Source: Actinomadura macrotermitis
GTDB taxonomy: Bacteria > Actinomycetota > Actinomycetes > Streptosporangiales > Streptosporangiaceae
Length of the DNA: 64,000 nt
Direction: 5' to 3'
Assembly: GCF_009604375.1 (NCBI RefSeq)
Contig: NZ_WEGH01000001.1
Location: 1,240,001-1,304,000, forward strand
Shown: positions 26,449 to 36,458 of the stretch, piece by piece
Position numbering within the stretch: the first letter of the stretch is position 1
Layout: the number at the start of each line of letters is the position of its first letter
Notes under the pieces: model-generated
What the model saw: only the letters and a program-made list of their open reading frames with translations
Databases searched by the model: none
What the model was told of the DNA's origin: nothing
Made by a program: the position numbers and the translations under genes

Positions 26449-26999
26449 TCACCAGAGGGGCACCGGGGTCTCGCCGCGCCGGTAGTAGCCGGGGACCGGC
26501 TCTCCCGACGAGGCCCGCTCCAGCCGCCGCTTCATCCCGTCCGACAGCGCGCCCGCCTTCATCATCTCCAGGAACACCGCGGTGACGTTGCCGAGGTCGA
26601 ACCAGTCGCGCTGCCAGGACCACTGCCGGTTCCCGGCGTAGCGGAACCAGCTCCCGCCGATCCCGGCGACCTCGTAGGGGGTGCCGTCCGGCCGCCGGGC
26701 GTCCGCGACCTGCTTCCAGAACCCGACGACCTCGCCGCCGCGCTCGTCCACCAGGATGGACTGGTAGGGGTAGGCCCAGCCGTCCAGGCCGCCCATCTCC
26801 GCGCCGAGGGCGAGATCGCGGATCTCGTCGCGGCCGACGGCCATGAAGTCCTGGCCGGGGCCGATGTTCCAGCCGTAGGTGGCGTCCTCGGTGTACAGGT
26901 CGGCGAGCGGCCGCCAGTCGCCGATCTCCTCGCAGCGGCGGTTGGTGTCCAGCCAGTGCGCCACCATGGCGTCGAGCTCGTCGCGCGGGAAAGCGGGCA

Positions 27000-27000
<1 letters not shown>
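26449..27000 (-). CDS. NTF2-like/SnoaL-like protein of the CYP51 operon (Rv0762c-like)
   Basis: 183 aa. Begins MPAFPRDELDAMVAHWLDTN and contains DWRPLADLYTEDATYGWNIG and GRDEIRDLALGAEMGGLDGW, the pattern of NTF2-like folds (SnoaL, ketosteroid-isomerase relatives), with Trp/Tyr-rich pocket segments. From memory it resembles M. tuberculosis Rv0762c, which lies beside the ferredoxin of the CYP51 locus. GGAG precedes ATG 27000, which overlaps the ferredoxin stop by one base (TGATG). It is the last gene of the TetR-P450 operon. A substrate-binding or isomerase role is inferred. Confidence 0.8.
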
Positions 27001-29295
<2,295 letters not shown>

Positions 29296-30480
29296 CTACC
29301 TGACCTCCAGGCGGACGGGGAGGGTGGCGAAACCGCGCACGTTCACCGAATGGACGCGCTCGGCCCGGTCGTGGTCGACCTCGAGGCCCTTGATGCGCCC
29401 GGTGAGCTCGGTGAGGGCGACGCGGGCCTCCAGCCGGGCCAGGTTCGCGCCGAGGCAGAAGTGCCGGCCGCCGCCGAAGCTGACCATCGGGGAGGTGTCG
29501 CGGTCCAGGTCGTAGTCGTCGGGGCGGTCGAAGACGCGCGGGTCGCGGTTGGCCGACCCGGCGAGCAGCAGCACCCGCTCCCCCGCCGGGATGCGCCGCC
29601 CGTGCCAGGTGGTGTCCCGCGCGACCGTCCGGGCGAGCATCTGGGAGGAGGTGTCGTAGCGCAGGGTCTCCTCGACCCAGTCGTCCACCCGCGCCGGGTC
29701 GCGCAGGGGCGCGGCGAGCTGCGCGGGGTTGCGCGAGCCCCAGTACAGGGCGTTGGCGAGCAGCTTGGTGGTGGTCTCGTTGCCCGCGACGACCATCAGG
29801 AACAGGAAGGCGATGATCTCCCGGTCGGCGAGCCGGTCGCCGTCGACCTCGGCCTCCAGCAGCGCCGAGGTGAGGTCGTCGCGCGGGCTGCGCCGCCGCT
29901 CGGCGAGCATCTCCTCGTAGTAGCCGACGAGGAGGAGCGCGGCCTCCATCCCGGCGGGCGGGACGTCGTTCAGGCCCTCCTCGCGGTGCACGACCAGGTC
30001 GGCGAGCCGCCGCACCTCGGCCCGGTCGGCCTCGGGGACGCCCATCATCTGGGAGATGACGTCCATCGGCAGGAGCCCGGCGAAGCCGGCGACGAAGTCC
30101 CCTTCGCCCTTGTCCAGCAGCGGTTCCAGGTGCCTGCGCGTCAGGGCGCGGATGCCGTCGCCCAGCTCGTTCACCCGCCTCGGCGTGAACCCCCTGGAGA
30201 CCAGCGCCCGCATCCGGGTGTGGCGGGGCGGGTCCAGGGCGAGGAACGACATCGTCCGGTGCGCCTTCGGGCCCCACGCGCTCGGCTCCAGCGACACCCC
30301 GTTGGCGCTGGAGAAGGTCTCGTGGTCGCGGAACGCCCGGGTGACGTCGGCGTGCCGCGACAGCGCCCAGAAGTCCAGCTCCTCGTTGCGGTAGAGCGGG
30401 GCCTCCTCCCGGAGCCGGGCGTAGATCGGGTAGGGGTCCTCGTGGACGGCGTAGTCGTAGGGGCTGTAGGAGGGGACCAC
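29296..30480 (-). CDS. Cytochrome P450, CYP123-like (Rv0766c-like)
   Basis: 394 aa soluble bacterial P450. The N-terminus SYSPYDYAVHEDPYPIYARL is typical; C helix FLALDPPRHTRMRALVSRGF; I helix FLMVVAGNETTTKLLAN; ExxR in EETLRYDTSSQ; heme loop FGGGRHFCLGANLARLE. Its position after TetR and before the SDR and CYP51 matches Rv0766c/CYP123. GTG 30480 follows GAGGAGA, 10 nt after the TetR stop. The substrate is unknown; hydroxylation of a lipid or steroid-like molecule is inferred from the locus. Confidence 0.9.
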   Translation of the reverse strand: MVPSYSPYDYAVHEDPYPIYARLREEAPLYRNEELDFWALSRHADVTRAFRDHETFSSANGVSLEPSAWGPKAHRTMSFLALDPPRHTRMRALVSRGFTPRRVNELGDGIRALTRRHLEPLLDKGEGDFVAGFAGLLPMDVISQMMGVPEADRAEVRRLADLVVHREEGLNDVPPAGMEAALLLVGYYEEMLAERRRSPRDDLTSALLEAEVDGDRLADREIIAFLFLMVVAGNETTTKLLANALYWGSRNPAQLAAPLRDPARVDDWVEETLRYDTSSQMLARTVARDTTWHGRRIPAGERVLLLAGSANRDPRVFDRPDDYDLDRDTSPMVSFGGGRHFCLGANLARLEARVALTELTGRIKGLEVDHDRAERVHSVNVRGFATLPVRLEVR

Positions 30481-30490
30481 AGCCGTCTCC

Positions 30491-31057
30491 TCACTCGGGG
30501 TCGGGCAGGATCAGCTCGGCCGTCTCCGCCAGCCGGTCGGCCATGCGGGCGTAGGAGGTGTAGCCCATGCCGGCGTGCACCAGCGCGCCGGCGTAGGCCA
30601 GCTCCAGCGCGCCGAGGACCTTGGGGTCGTCGCGGCCGAGCGCGGCGCGCAGCCGCTCCCGGATGGCCAGGCCGATCCGGATCCGCAGCTCGCGCACGTC
30701 GGGGTCGGTGCCGAGCATCGCGGTCGTGCAGGCGGCGGCGAGCTCGGGCTCGTCGGAGACCAGCAGCGCGATCTCCCGCAGCACCGCCGCCACCCCGGTC
30801 ACCCCGGGGTCCACCGGCGGCAGCGCGCCGAGGCGGCGCCAGAACACCTCGGTGATCAGGTGGTTCTTGGAGGCGAAGTAGGTGTAGGCGGTGGCGGGCG
30901 CGACCCCGGCCCGCCGGGCGACGTTGCGCACGGTCAGGCCCTCGTAGCCGGCGTCGCGCAGCTCGGCCACGGCGGCGTCGGTGAGGCGCCGCACGGTGTC
31001 GGCCTGGCGCTCGGTGAGGCGCCGCCGCGTCGGCTCGGTCGTCAGTTCCCTGGACAC
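30491..31057 (-). CDS. TetR-family regulator of the CYP51 locus (Rv0767c-like)
   Basis: 188 aa. The N-terminal helix-turn-helix is typical: TVRRLTDAAVAELRDAGYEG, then VRNVARRAGVAPATAYTYF, then ASKNHLITEVF. The C-terminal ligand domain is helical. GTG 31057 is preferred to ATG 31069 because a -10-like TAATGT ends 8 nt before the GTG, giving a leaderless transcript; in addition the GTG lies inside a 17-bp palindrome that is repeated exactly at the aldehyde dehydrogenase start. It heads the six-gene P450 operon and probably represses both halves of the locus, including itself. Confidence 0.88.
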   Translation of the reverse strand: MSRELTTEPTRRRLTERQADTVRRLTDAAVAELRDAGYEGLTVRNVARRAGVAPATAYTYFASKNHLITEVFWRRLGALPPVDPGVTGVAAVLREIALLVSDEPELAAACTTAMLGTDPDVRELRIRIGLAIRERLRAALGRDDPKVLGALELAYAGALVHAGMGYTSYARMADRLAETAELILPDPE

Positions 31058-31066
31058 ATGTCCAGA
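31050..31066. promoter_or_regulatory. TetR operator at the P450 operon promoter
   Basis: The minus strand reads TCTGGACATGTGTCCAG, with inverted arms CTGGACA and TGTCCAG. It overlaps the -10 region (TAATGT, 31066-31071) and the GTG start of tetR. The identical 17 bp occurs at 37145-37161. Confidence 0.85.
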
Positions 31067-31115
31067 CATTAGTTCAGGAACCGGCGGCGGGCAAGCGGCC
31101 GCCCTGGCCGCGGTG

Positions 31116-31201
31116 TGGTGGGGCGGGCGGGATTCGAACCCGCTCAGCGCGAGGCACCTGGGTTACAGCCAGGCCCGACTCTCCCGCGTCGGCGCCGCCC
31201 C
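31116..31201 (-). tRNA. tRNA with GUA (Tyr) anticodon, atypical
   Basis: An 86-nt cloverleaf including an encoded CCA. Acceptor stem GGGGCGG/CCGCCCC, anticodon stem CCTGG/CCAGG around CTGTAAC (anticodon GTA), a 13-nt variable region (class II-like, as tRNA-Tyr requires), and T arm GCGGG-TTCGAAT-CCCGC. It lacks the usual U8 and A14, and its D arm (CCGAC-GCGGGAGA-GTCGG) is unusual. It is the 3'-most of three tRNAs packed within 241 bp. Confidence 0.65.
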
Positions 31202-31205
31202 TCAG

Positions 31206-31278
31206 TGCCCTCGGCAAGATTCGAACTTGCACTGTCCCGGCTCTCATCCGGGTGCCTCTGCCATTGGACTACGAGGGC
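31206..31278 (-). tRNA. tRNA-like gene with GAG anticodon, short variable loop
   Basis: A 73-nt cloverleaf, no encoded CCA. Acceptor GCCCTCG/CGAGGGC, anticodon stem CCCGG/CCGGG with loop ATGAGAG (anticodon GAG, leucine CUC), 5-nt variable loop, T arm GCAAG-TTCGAAT-CTTGC. Bacterial tRNA-Leu normally has a long variable arm, so this is a non-standard molecule. The D stem is weak. It is separated from its neighbours by 4 nt and 1 nt. Confidence 0.6.
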
Positions 31279-31279
31279 A

Positions 31280-31356
31280 TGGTGCGGCTCCCGGGATTCG
31301 AACCCGGAACATCCAGTTCCTGAAACTGGCCCCTCTGCCTGTTGGGGTAGAGCCGC
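31280..31356 (-). tRNA. tRNA-like gene with CAG anticodon, short variable loop
   Basis: 77 nt including an encoded CCA. Acceptor GCGGCTC/GAGCCGC, D arm CCCC-AACAGGCAGA-GGGG, anticodon stem CCAGT/ACTGG with loop TTCAGGA (anticodon CAG, leucine CUG), 5-nt variable loop, T arm CCGGG-TTCGAAT-CCCGG. It is well paired, but class I in shape, unlike standard tRNA-Leu. It is first in the transcript. Confidence 0.65.
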
Positions 31357-31404
31357 GCGCACTGCTTCGGGGAAGGCGTCACCCGGAGGTCGCGCGGCCG
31401 GTGG

Positions 31405-31470
31405 TCAGACGGGATACCGGCCGTGGCGAGCGGATGACGCCGAGGGCAGTCGATACAGAAGTCGCTTCAT
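31405..31470 (-). CDS. Candidate 21-aa basic peptide upstream of the tRNA array
   Basis: ATG 31470 is preceded by GAGAGGAGG with 7-nt spacing, one of the strongest ribosome binding sites in the window. It opens a 21-codon frame beginning MKRLLYRLPSASSARH and ending at TGA 31405, 48 nt before the tRNA array on the same strand. It has no recognisable family. It could be a leader peptide, a small basic protein, or chance. Confidence 0.4.
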   Translation of the reverse strand: MKRLLYRLPSASSARHGRYPV

Positions 31471-31646
31471 GGCCGGTCCTCCTCTCGGTGTCCTTCGGAC
31501 GGCCTGACGAGGACTACGGTGCCAGGGCCCGGCGGAGGCGCGCAACGCATTAAATCCCCGTCCGGTGCGACTCCCTGCCCAAGGCCCGGTAACGCGTTCG
31601 GCGCGGCGGACCAAGTGGGGGTGAAAGAGCGAGAGGGAGTGAGCTG

Positions 31647-32225
31647 ATGGTCGGAGCGAAGGAGGGTCTCGCCCGCATCGGGCGAGATCCGGCGGCCTTC
31701 GAGGAGTTCTACCGGCGGCACATCGAGGCGGTGAGCCGGTTCGTGGCACGCCGGACCGACGATCCGCACGCCGCCGCCGACCTGACCGCCGAGGTGTTCC
31801 TCGCGGCGATCGACTCGGCGCACACCTACCGGCCCGCGGCGGGGTCGGAGATCGGCTGGCTGTACGGGGTGGCCCGCAACGTGCTGGCCGCCGAACGGCG
31901 CCGCGCGGCGCGGGAGCGGCGGGCGGTCGGCCGGGTCGCCGGGCGGCGGCTGCTGGACGCCGAGGACATCGCCCGGCTGGTGGAGCGGATCGACGCCGAG
32001 AGCGCCGGCCGCCGCCTGCACCGGGCGCTGGCCGGGCTGCCCGAGGGGACCCGGGCGCTGCTGGAGCTGATCGCCATGGACGGCCTGACGGTGACCGAGG
32101 CCGCCGCGGCGCTGGGCGTGCGCCCGGTGACCGCCCGGGTGCGGCTGCACCGGGCGCGCAAGCTGCTGGACGGCCTGGTCCCCGAGGCGGGCCTGGCGCT
32201 CGCGTACGCGAAGGAGGGGGCATGA
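31647..32225 (+). CDS. ECF-type RNA polymerase sigma factor
   Basis: 192 aa. Region 2 (FEEFYRRHIEAVSRFVARRT, DLTAEVFLAAI, WLYGVARNVLAAERRR) and region 4 (LPEGTRALLELIAMDGLTVT, EAAAALGVRPVTARVRLHRARK) are clear; regions 1 and 3 are missing, as in ECF factors. GAGAGGGAG precedes ATG 31647. The stop overlaps the next start (ATGA), so the following membrane protein is its likely partner. It probably directs its own promoter. Confidence 0.92.
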   Translation: MVGAKEGLARIGRDPAAFEEFYRRHIEAVSRFVARRTDDPHAAADLTAEVFLAAIDSAHTYRPAAGSEIGWLYGVARNVLAAERRRAARERRAVGRVAGRRLLDAEDIARLVERIDAESAGRRLHRALAGLPEGTRALLELIAMDGLTVTEAAAALGVRPVTARVRLHRARKLLDGLVPEAGLALAYAKEGA

Positions 32226-32857
32226 ACACTTTTGAGGAGAGGCTTCTCGTGGAACTGAAGAACGTCGTCGCCGAGCGCGCCGAGATGGCGCCGTCCCGTC
32301 GTCCCCGGCGCAACGTCCGGCGTTTCGCCCTCGCCGGCGGGCTGGTGGCGGCCGCGGCCGCGATCGCGGTGGCGGTCCCGCCGCTGCTGGGCGAGGAGGA
32401 CGTCGCCCAGGCCAACCCGGTCGAGCGCCGTCCCGACGGCACCGTGGTGGTGCACCTGCGCGAGTTCACCCACCCCGAGCAGGTCGAGGCCAGGCTGCGC
32501 AAGGTGGGCGTGCCCGCGCAGGTGAACTTCCTGCCGAGCGGCAAGCAGTGCAAGGAGCCGCGGGCGACCTTCCTCGACGGCCGCCGGACCGAGGGGCTCT
32601 TCGGGGACGAGACGAGCACCCCGTCGAACGAGGTCGTGATCAAGCCCGGGCTGCTCAAGCCCGGCCAGACGGTGGTCCTGGACGTCTGGGCCAAGCTGAA
32701 GGGCGACCGGGTGGAGAGCAGCATCGTGTACCCCGACGTCGCCGTGGGCCAGGTCGGACCCTGCAAGCCGGTGGGCCACGGCCCGGTAGTGGGCGACGAC
32801 GGGGTCGGGGACGGCCCCGGGTCGATCGAGGAGGAGAGGCGGCGCCTCCCCTACTGA
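32222..32857 (+). CDS. Membrane protein paired with the sigma factor (possible anti-sigma)
   Basis: 211 aa. A short charged cytoplasmic region (residues 1-36) precedes one membrane helix (FALAGGLVAAAAAIAVAVPPLL), and an extracytoplasmic domain of about 150 residues follows, with two Cys (QCKEP, GPCKP). Coupled translation with the ECF gene suggests regulation of the sigma factor. There is no clear zinc-anti-sigma motif (HxxxCxxC), so this is not a standard ZAS protein. The outer domain may sense an envelope signal; that is inference. The tail is acidic and Gly-rich. Confidence 0.75.
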   Translation: MNTFEERLLVELKNVVAERAEMAPSRRPRRNVRRFALAGGLVAAAAAIAVAVPPLLGEEDVAQANPVERRPDGTVVVHLREFTHPEQVEARLRKVGVPAQVNFLPSGKQCKEPRATFLDGRRTEGLFGDETSTPSNEVVIKPGLLKPGQTVVLDVWAKLKGDRVESSIVYPDVAVGQVGPCKPVGHGPVVGDDGVGDGPGSIEEERRRLPY

Positions 32858-32861
32858 CCGG

Positions 32862-33905
32862 TCACAGGTCCAGGGTCAGCTTCCCCCCGCTGGCGCGGGA
32901 GACGCAGATCAGCAGCGAGCCGGGGGCCGCGTCGTTCGGGTGGCGCCGGTCGGCGTCGCCCGCGGCCAGGCCCACCCGGCACGTCCCGCAGAAGCCCTGG
33001 CGGCAGGAGTAGGCGACCGACGGCACCTGCTCCTTGACGACGTCGAGGATGGAGCGGTCGGCGGGCACGGCGAGGGTCGTGCCGCTGCGCTTCAGCTCGA
33101 CCTCGAACGGGCGCCCGTCCGCGATGGGGGCGGGCGCGAACCGCTCGTAGTGCAGGGTGGCCGGGCCGCCGGGGGTGAACGCGGCGCGCACGCCGTCGAT
33201 CATGGGGGCGGGGCCGCAGCAGTAGATCGCGGCCCCGGCGGGCGCGTCCGCCAGGATCGCGGCGCAGTCGGGGACGCCGTGCTCGTCGTCGGTGCGGACG
33301 GTGACCCGGCCGGCCGGCAGCTCGTCCAGGAAGGCCAGCGACGCGCGGGTGCGGCCGGTGTAGACCAGCCGCCAGTCGGCCCCCAGCCGCTCGGCCTCCC
33401 GGACCATCGGCAGGATCGGGGTGATGCCGATGCCGCCCGCGATGAACAGGTAGGCGTCGCGGGCCAGGAACGGGAAGGCGTTGCGGGGCTCCTCGACGGT
33501 GATCCGCGCGCCCTCGGTGAGGGCCTCGTGGACCTCCCTGGAGCCGCCCGCGCCGTCCGCGAGGCGCCGGACCGCGATGCGGTAGGTGCGGCGGTCGGCG
33601 GGGTCGCCGCAGAGCGAGTACTGGCGGCGCCGCCCGGACGGCAGGTGCACGTCCAGGTGGGAGCCGGGCTGCCAGGCGGGCAGGACGCCGCCGTCGGGCG
33701 CGCCGAGCCGCAGGCTGACGACGTCCTCGGCCTCGCGCCGGACCTCCTGGACGACCAGGGCGAGCCGGCGGTCGACGGGCCGCACCGGCGGCAGCTCGCG
33801 CGGGCGCAGCGCGCGGACCCGCATCATGCCGTTGAGCAGGGCGCTGGTGGCCACCCAGAACGGGTCGCGGGCGCGGCGGCCGCGCAGGTCGGGCGGGATC
33901 GTCAC
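32862..33905 (-). CDS. Ferredoxin reductase with [2Fe-2S] domain (oxygenase reductase)
   Basis: 347 aa. After a short N-terminal segment, the flavin domain has RRQYSLCGDP (FMN/FAD motif RxYS) and the NAD domain has FIAGGIGITPILPMV and CCGPAPMI. The C-terminal plant-type ferredoxin domain has CRQGFCGTC and a distal ICVS, giving four cluster cysteines. This order matches phthalate-dioxygenase-reductase-like proteins. GTG 33905 overlaps the stop of the ferritin-like hydrolase gene (GTGA), so it very probably feeds electrons to that protein. Confidence 0.92.
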   Translation of the reverse strand: MTIPPDLRGRRARDPFWVATSALLNGMMRVRALRPRELPPVRPVDRRLALVVQEVRREAEDVVSLRLGAPDGGVLPAWQPGSHLDVHLPSGRRRQYSLCGDPADRRTYRIAVRRLADGAGGSREVHEALTEGARITVEEPRNAFPFLARDAYLFIAGGIGITPILPMVREAERLGADWRLVYTGRTRASLAFLDELPAGRVTVRTDDEHGVPDCAAILADAPAGAAIYCCGPAPMIDGVRAAFTPGGPATLHYERFAPAPIADGRPFEVELKRSGTTLAVPADRSILDVVKEQVPSVAYSCRQGFCGTCRVGLAAGDADRRHPNDAAPGSLLICVSRASGGKLTLDL

Positions 33906-34780
33906 CGCAGCCCCGCCTGCGCCGCCGGGGAGGAGGCCAGGTAGGCCAGGGCCTGGCTGGTCGAGCCCTCGTTCAGCGGGCTGTAGGAGCGCTTGAGGTA
34001 GCGCCGCACCGACGCGGCGACCATGCGGCCGTCCGGCGTCAGCCCGGCCGGGCCGGTGCGGCGCAGATGGCGCATCCCGCCCTTGATCCGGCCGCGCACC
34101 ACCGGGTCGGCGGCCATCAGGAAGCGGTGGCCGCGCTGCCACAGCGACGCCAGCATGGAGATCGTGATGGTCATGGCGCGGACCCGGGCGGCGTAGGAGC
34201 CGTCCAGGTGCATGTACAGGTCGTGCGCGACGTGCCGGTGCTCGACCTCCTCGGCGCCGTGCCAGCGCAGCAGGTCCATCATCGTGGGGTCGGCGCCGGC
34301 CTCGTCCAGCGCCTCCGCGTTGAGGATCCAGTCGCCGAGCACGCCGGTGAAGTGCTCGATCGCGGCGATGATGCCGACCCGCTCGTACAGCCACGACCGG
34401 CGGCGCTCGCCGGTGAGGTCGCGGTCGCCGAGCAGCCCCTCGAACATGAAGTCCACCTGGCGCAGGAACGGGCGGACGTCCATCCCCTGCTCCATGAAGT
34501 GGTCGAGGACGCCCTGGTGGGAGGAGGCGTGCATGGCCTCCTGGCCGATGAAGCCGAGCACGTCCTCGCGCAGCCGGTCGTCCTCGATGTGGGGGACGGC
34601 CTCCTTGAAGACCTTGACGAACCACTCCTCGCCGGCGGGCAGCAGCATGTGCAGCACGTTGATGAGGTGGGTCGCGACCGGATCGCCCGGGATCCAGTGC
34701 AGGGGGACCTGCGACCAGTCGAAGCGCACGTCACGGGCCTGGAGGACGAGGTTCTCCGGCTCGGTGAGGTGGACGGTCAT
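33902..34780 (-). CDS. PF10118-type predicted metal-dependent hydrolase, likely di-iron enzyme
   Basis: 292 aa helical protein. Ordered acidic/His motifs fit a ferritin-like di-iron site: AGEEW with KEAVPHIE, QEAMHASSHQ (E-x-x-H), IAAIEHFTG (E-H) and HGAEEVEHRHVAHD (E-x-x-E-H). The family is annotated as a metal-dependent hydrolase, but its coupling to an NADH/[2Fe-2S] reductase makes an oxygen-activating oxidase or hydroxylase more likely. ATG 34780 has GGGAGG upstream. A dyad (34821-34835) overlaps its promoter. The substrate is unknown. Confidence 0.8.
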   Translation of the reverse strand: MTVHLTEPENLVLQARDVRFDWSQVPLHWIPGDPVATHLINVLHMLLPAGEEWFVKVFKEAVPHIEDDRLREDVLGFIGQEAMHASSHQGVLDHFMEQGMDVRPFLRQVDFMFEGLLGDRDLTGERRRSWLYERVGIIAAIEHFTGVLGDWILNAEALDEAGADPTMMDLLRWHGAEEVEHRHVAHDLYMHLDGSYAARVRAMTITISMLASLWQRGHRFLMAADPVVRGRIKGGMRHLRRTGPAGLTPDGRMVAASVRRYLKRSYSPLNEGSTSQALAYLASSPAAQAGLR

Positions 34781-34820
34781 GCGGCCTCCCCGGGGGTGGA
34801 AAGCAAGAACTTATTGACGA

Positions 34821-34835
34821 ACCGTCCAGAACGGT
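34821..34835. promoter_or_regulatory. Inverted repeat at the reductase/hydrolase promoter
   Basis: ACCGT-CCAGA-ACGGT sits directly upstream of a -10-like TAAGTT (minus strand) for the PF10118-reductase operon. The position and symmetry suit a TetR-type operator; no linked regulator was identified. Confidence 0.5.
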
Positions 34836-34944
34836 ACATCGCGCCCCGGCGGCCGACAACGGCTCACTCCGGTGAGGCTTGTCACCCCAGTTCAGCGGCC
34901 CGGGTGGTACCAATGTCGCAGCGGACGAACAGACAGGAGCCCCC

Positions 34945-35400
34945 ATGACCATCCCGGTGGTGGCGCACACCGACGGCGGCTGCAGCCCGAACCCCGGCGC
35001 GGGCGGCTGGGGCGCCGTGCTGCGCTACGGCGAGCACGTCAGGGAACTGTGCGGCGGCGAGCCCGGCACCACCAACAACCGGATGGAGATCATGGCCGCC
35101 ATCCAGGTGCTGGAGCACCTGACCCGGCCCTCGCTGGTGCACGTCCACACCGACAGCCAGTACCTGCGCCAGGGCGTCACGCAGTGGATGGCGGCCTGGA
35201 AGCGCAACGGCTGGCTGACCGCGGCGCGGCAGCCGGTGAAGAACGCCGACCTGTGGCGGCGGCTGGACGAGGCGGCGCGGCGGCACCGCGTCGAGTGGTT
35301 CTGGGTCAAGGGCCACGCGGGGCACCCGGAGAACGAGCGCGCCGACGAACTGGCCGCCCAGGGCCGCCGCGAGGCCGCCGCCGCCCTCTCCCTGGGCTGA
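34945..35400 (+). CDS. rnhA: Ribonuclease HI
   Basis: 151 aa. It degrades RNA in RNA:DNA hybrids. The acidic catalytic set is in place: [17 protein letters not shown] (Asp), [16 protein letters not shown] (Glu), [12 protein letters not shown] (Asp) and [12 protein letters not shown] (Asp). The basic handle-like segment [22 protein letters not shown] is present. ATG 34945 has AGGAG 6 nt upstream. The gene is single, divergent from the PF10118 operon. Confidence 0.95.
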   Translation: MTIPVVAHTDGGCSPNPGAGGWGAVLRYGEHVRELCGGEPGTTNNRMEIMAAIQVLEHLTRPSLVHVHTDSQYLRQGVTQWMAAWKRNGWLTAARQPVKNADLWRRLDEAARRHRVEWFWVKGHAGHPENERADELAAQGRREAAAALSLG

Positions 35401-35471
35401 TCACCCGACATGGCGGCGGACCCGCCCGGCCCTGACCGCCCGAGCGGCCCGGCGGACGGGGCCGCTCGGAG

Positions 35472-36383
35472 TCAGCCGAAGATCTCCTCGGCCCTGCCGA
35501 CCGTGGCCGCCCGGACGAGCCAGTCGTCGAGCTCGTCCAGGTCCCGGCTGTTCAGAATCCGGCCGCGCACCTTGGGAGGCAGTGTCACGCCACGAGCTTC
35601 GAGCACAGTGATCACGGACTCGGCCTTCGCCTCGAGCTTCCCCTTGACCTTGCCCTTGGCTTCCCCTTCAACGCGCCCCTTGGCAATGCCCTCGGCCTCG
35701 ACGCCGCAGAGCAGGTCACTGTAGAAGCGGTCGCTGACCTTCATCAGGTCCTCCAGGATCGCGCGGGCCTTCTCGGGCACCACGACGTTGACATAGTCAT
35801 AGTAACGACGCGCCAGCTGACGGTCATCGTCCGCCAGCAGCTTGCTGGCCTCGCAGGCGGCCTCCAACACGGCCTGCCGCTGGGCGCCGGCGGAGTGGAA
35901 AAGGGCCGACAGCACGCCGAGCGCGGGATCGGCGACGATCTCGTGGGGGTCGGTCAGCACCGGAACGTGCTCGGGGCACACGACCACCGGCCGCAGCGTC
36001 AGCTCGGGGTGGCCCGTCTCGATCGGCGCGGCGCACTTGGCGGCGATGCCCGGGTCCGAGGCGATGACCAGGAGGGTCGCCTGGCAACGGTGCCGGGCAC
36101 GGAGGGTCGCGAGGTAGAGCAGCCAGGTGTAGTCCTTGGTCCCGTCCTTCTCGCTGTGCTGATGTTCGACGACCACGCCGTGCCTGCGGTCGTCCTCCAG
36201 TTCCAGTAGGACGGCCGCGTCGCCGGTGTATTCGCTCGTCTTGTGGTCGGTGAAGGACTCGGAGACCTCGCGCGCGCTGAGGAAGCCCGGCGGGGCGAGG
36301 CCGATCCCGTCCAGGAGCTCGGCGGCGAGCTCGGGGTTCCACCGGAACAACTCGGTGGTGATGTCATGTATCTGCGTTGGCAC
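35472..36383 (-). CDS. Rpn-like/PD-(D/E)XK family protein
   Basis: 303 aa. Starts VPTQIHDITTELFRWNPELA and carries a conserved SEYTGDAAVLLE, then GVVVEHQHSEKDGTKDYTW. This D...E-x-Q/H pattern resembles the PD-(D/E)XK core of actinomycete Rpn-type (recombination-promoting nuclease) families. The C-terminus has a charged Gly/Lys/Glu repeat (GEAKGKVKGKLEAKAESV) and then EARGVTLPP...RILNSRDLDEL, common in these proteins. GTG 36383 lies 8 nt after TAAAGT, fitting a leaderless promoter. The promoter is AT-rich for this genome. Activity unproven. Confidence 0.72.
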   Translation of the reverse strand: MPTQIHDITTELFRWNPELAAELLDGIGLAPPGFLSAREVSESFTDHKTSEYTGDAAVLLELEDDRRHGVVVEHQHSEKDGTKDYTWLLYLATLRARHRCQATLLVIASDPGIAAKCAAPIETGHPELTLRPVVVCPEHVPVLTDPHEIVADPALGVLSALFHSAGAQRQAVLEAACEASKLLADDDRQLARRYYDYVNVVVPEKARAILEDLMKVSDRFYSDLLCGVEAEGIAKGRVEGEAKGKVKGKLEAKAESVITVLEARGVTLPPKVRGRILNSRDLDELDDWLVRAATVGRAEEIFG

Positions 36384-36458
36384 AGACAGTAACTTTAGAG
36401 ATAGCAAAGCCACTACGTACGGTAAAGAGGCAAGGATTTCCGCTGGTCGGGGCGGTCG

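Noticed and set aside
32862..33905. Dedicated reductase for the CYP51 ferredoxin
   Set aside because: It already carries a [2Fe-2S] domain and is translationally coupled to the PF10118 protein; a role for P450 cannot be excluded but is not the best reading.
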